Below, in pieces: positions 63,824-64,000 of a stretch of 64,000 nt of DNA. The stretch comes from Chitinophagaceae bacterium UBA2375. Lineage in GTDB: Bacteria; Bacteroidota; Bacteroidia; Chitinophagales; Chitinophagaceae. The notes beneath the pieces are model-generated. The model searched no databases and was not told the DNA's origin. It was given only the letters and a program-made list of their open reading frames with translations. The DNA lies in assembly GCA_002343985.1 (NCBI GenBank), contig DDTB01000008.1, positions 48,442 to 112,441 on the forward strand, in the 5' to 3' direction. The position numbers and the translations under genes were made by a program. Every line of letters starts with the position of its first letter. The stretch's first letter is position 1.

Positions 63824-63925
63824 GCCCCTGCAAACCAATTGCAAGGGCCAAGTCAGAAAAACCATGCTGTAGGGGTCCCGATCGAATCGGGACACGAGGC
63901 TAGTTGCTATTGCAAAAAATGGTAA
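63824..63925 (-). repeat. 102-bp hairpin unit, copy 2
   Basis: Same layout as copy 1, with the central hairpin at 63875-63893. The spacers that follow copies 1 and 2 differ completely (25 and 38 bases), so the unit, not the whole period, is what is conserved. Confidence 0.85.
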
Positions 63926-63963
63926 GAGAATCGAGCCTCAACCTACAGGGAGCGCACAAAAAA

Positions 63964-64000
63964 GCCCCTGCAAACCAATTGCAAGGGCCAAGTCAGAAAA
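63964..64000 (-). repeat. 102-bp hairpin unit, copy 3 (cut by window end)
   Basis: The 37 visible bases are identical to the start of copy 2. The array continues beyond the window. Confidence 0.8.

Larger units (their letters stand above)
63643..64000. other. Gene-free region right of trmB
   Basis: No gene is supported. The open frames here are reading frames of the repeated unit. From 63697 to the window end it is occupied by the 102-bp repeat array. Bases 63643-63696 are A-rich spacer that would hold the trmB promoter. Confidence 0.6.

Noticed and set aside
63697..64000. CRISPR array at the window end
   Set aside because: Units are 102 bp with spacers of 25 and 38 bases, the units hold long hairpins and a terminator-like stem, and no cas gene is near. 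The dimensions do not fit a CRISPR array.

Overview
The window is chromosomal DNA of a Bacteroidota bacterium, most likely of the Chitinophagaceae (inference). The signs are proteins with type IX secretion (T9SS) C-terminal domains, lineage-typical families (DUF2480, IPExxxVDY, DUF6787, DUF5522), several TAnnTTTG -7 promoter boxes, and a complete alternative complex III plus cytochrome oxidase cluster in the order known from this phylum. I found no rRNA, tRNA, CRISPR array or insertion sequence.

Layout. 1-5.1 kb: the end of a PpiD-type periplasmic foldase, then three secreted proteins (an S74-chaperone fibre-like protein, a dockerin-like protein and a T9SS cargo). 5.1-13.2 kb: housekeeping and stress genes (DUF2480, corA, asnS, a lipoprotein, katG), with oxyR divergent from katG and a near-perfect OxyR motif between them. 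13.4-20.1 kb: rho, then a tight run holding mnmH and selD (selenophosphate supply and 2-selenouridine tRNA modification), interleaved with two paralogous secreted proteins of unknown function. 20.1-24.7 kb: a pterin dehydratase, an IPExxxVDY protein, an M28 peptidase and feoB. 24.7-30.6 kb: an AT-rich type III restriction-modification island bounded on both sides by related intergenic repeats. 30.6-39.7 kb: a small holin-like membrane protein and a 2864-residue beta-helix T9SS surface protein. 39.8-46 kb: a fused alpha/beta 2-oxoacid dehydrogenase E1, a four-helix-bundle gene bracketed by inverted heptamer arrays, msrB, a DUF418 protein, a carboxypeptidase-like-domain protein, and a DUF6787-PurN fusion.

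46.2-62.3 kb is the respiratory core: actA-actF (quinol to cytochrome c), coxB, coxA, ctaB (heme farnesylation), two subunit III-type genes and a subunit IV-type gene, a terminator, then a Sco copper chaperone and a DUF420 protein. Together they would carry electrons from menaquinol through ActB/ActA and the ActE monoheme cytochrome to the CuA site of CoxB and on to oxygen. The last part is trmB, a DUF5522 protein and an alkyltransferase-like protein on the minus strand, then a tandem array of 102-bp hairpin units that runs off the window end.

The least explained parts are the terminal 102-bp array, the heptamer-flanked four-helix-bundle gene, the two paralogous proteins beside mnmH/selD, and the repeat-bounded restriction island. 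Coordinates, starts and repeat counts come from reading the sequence by eye. Family names come from recognising motifs, not from a database search.
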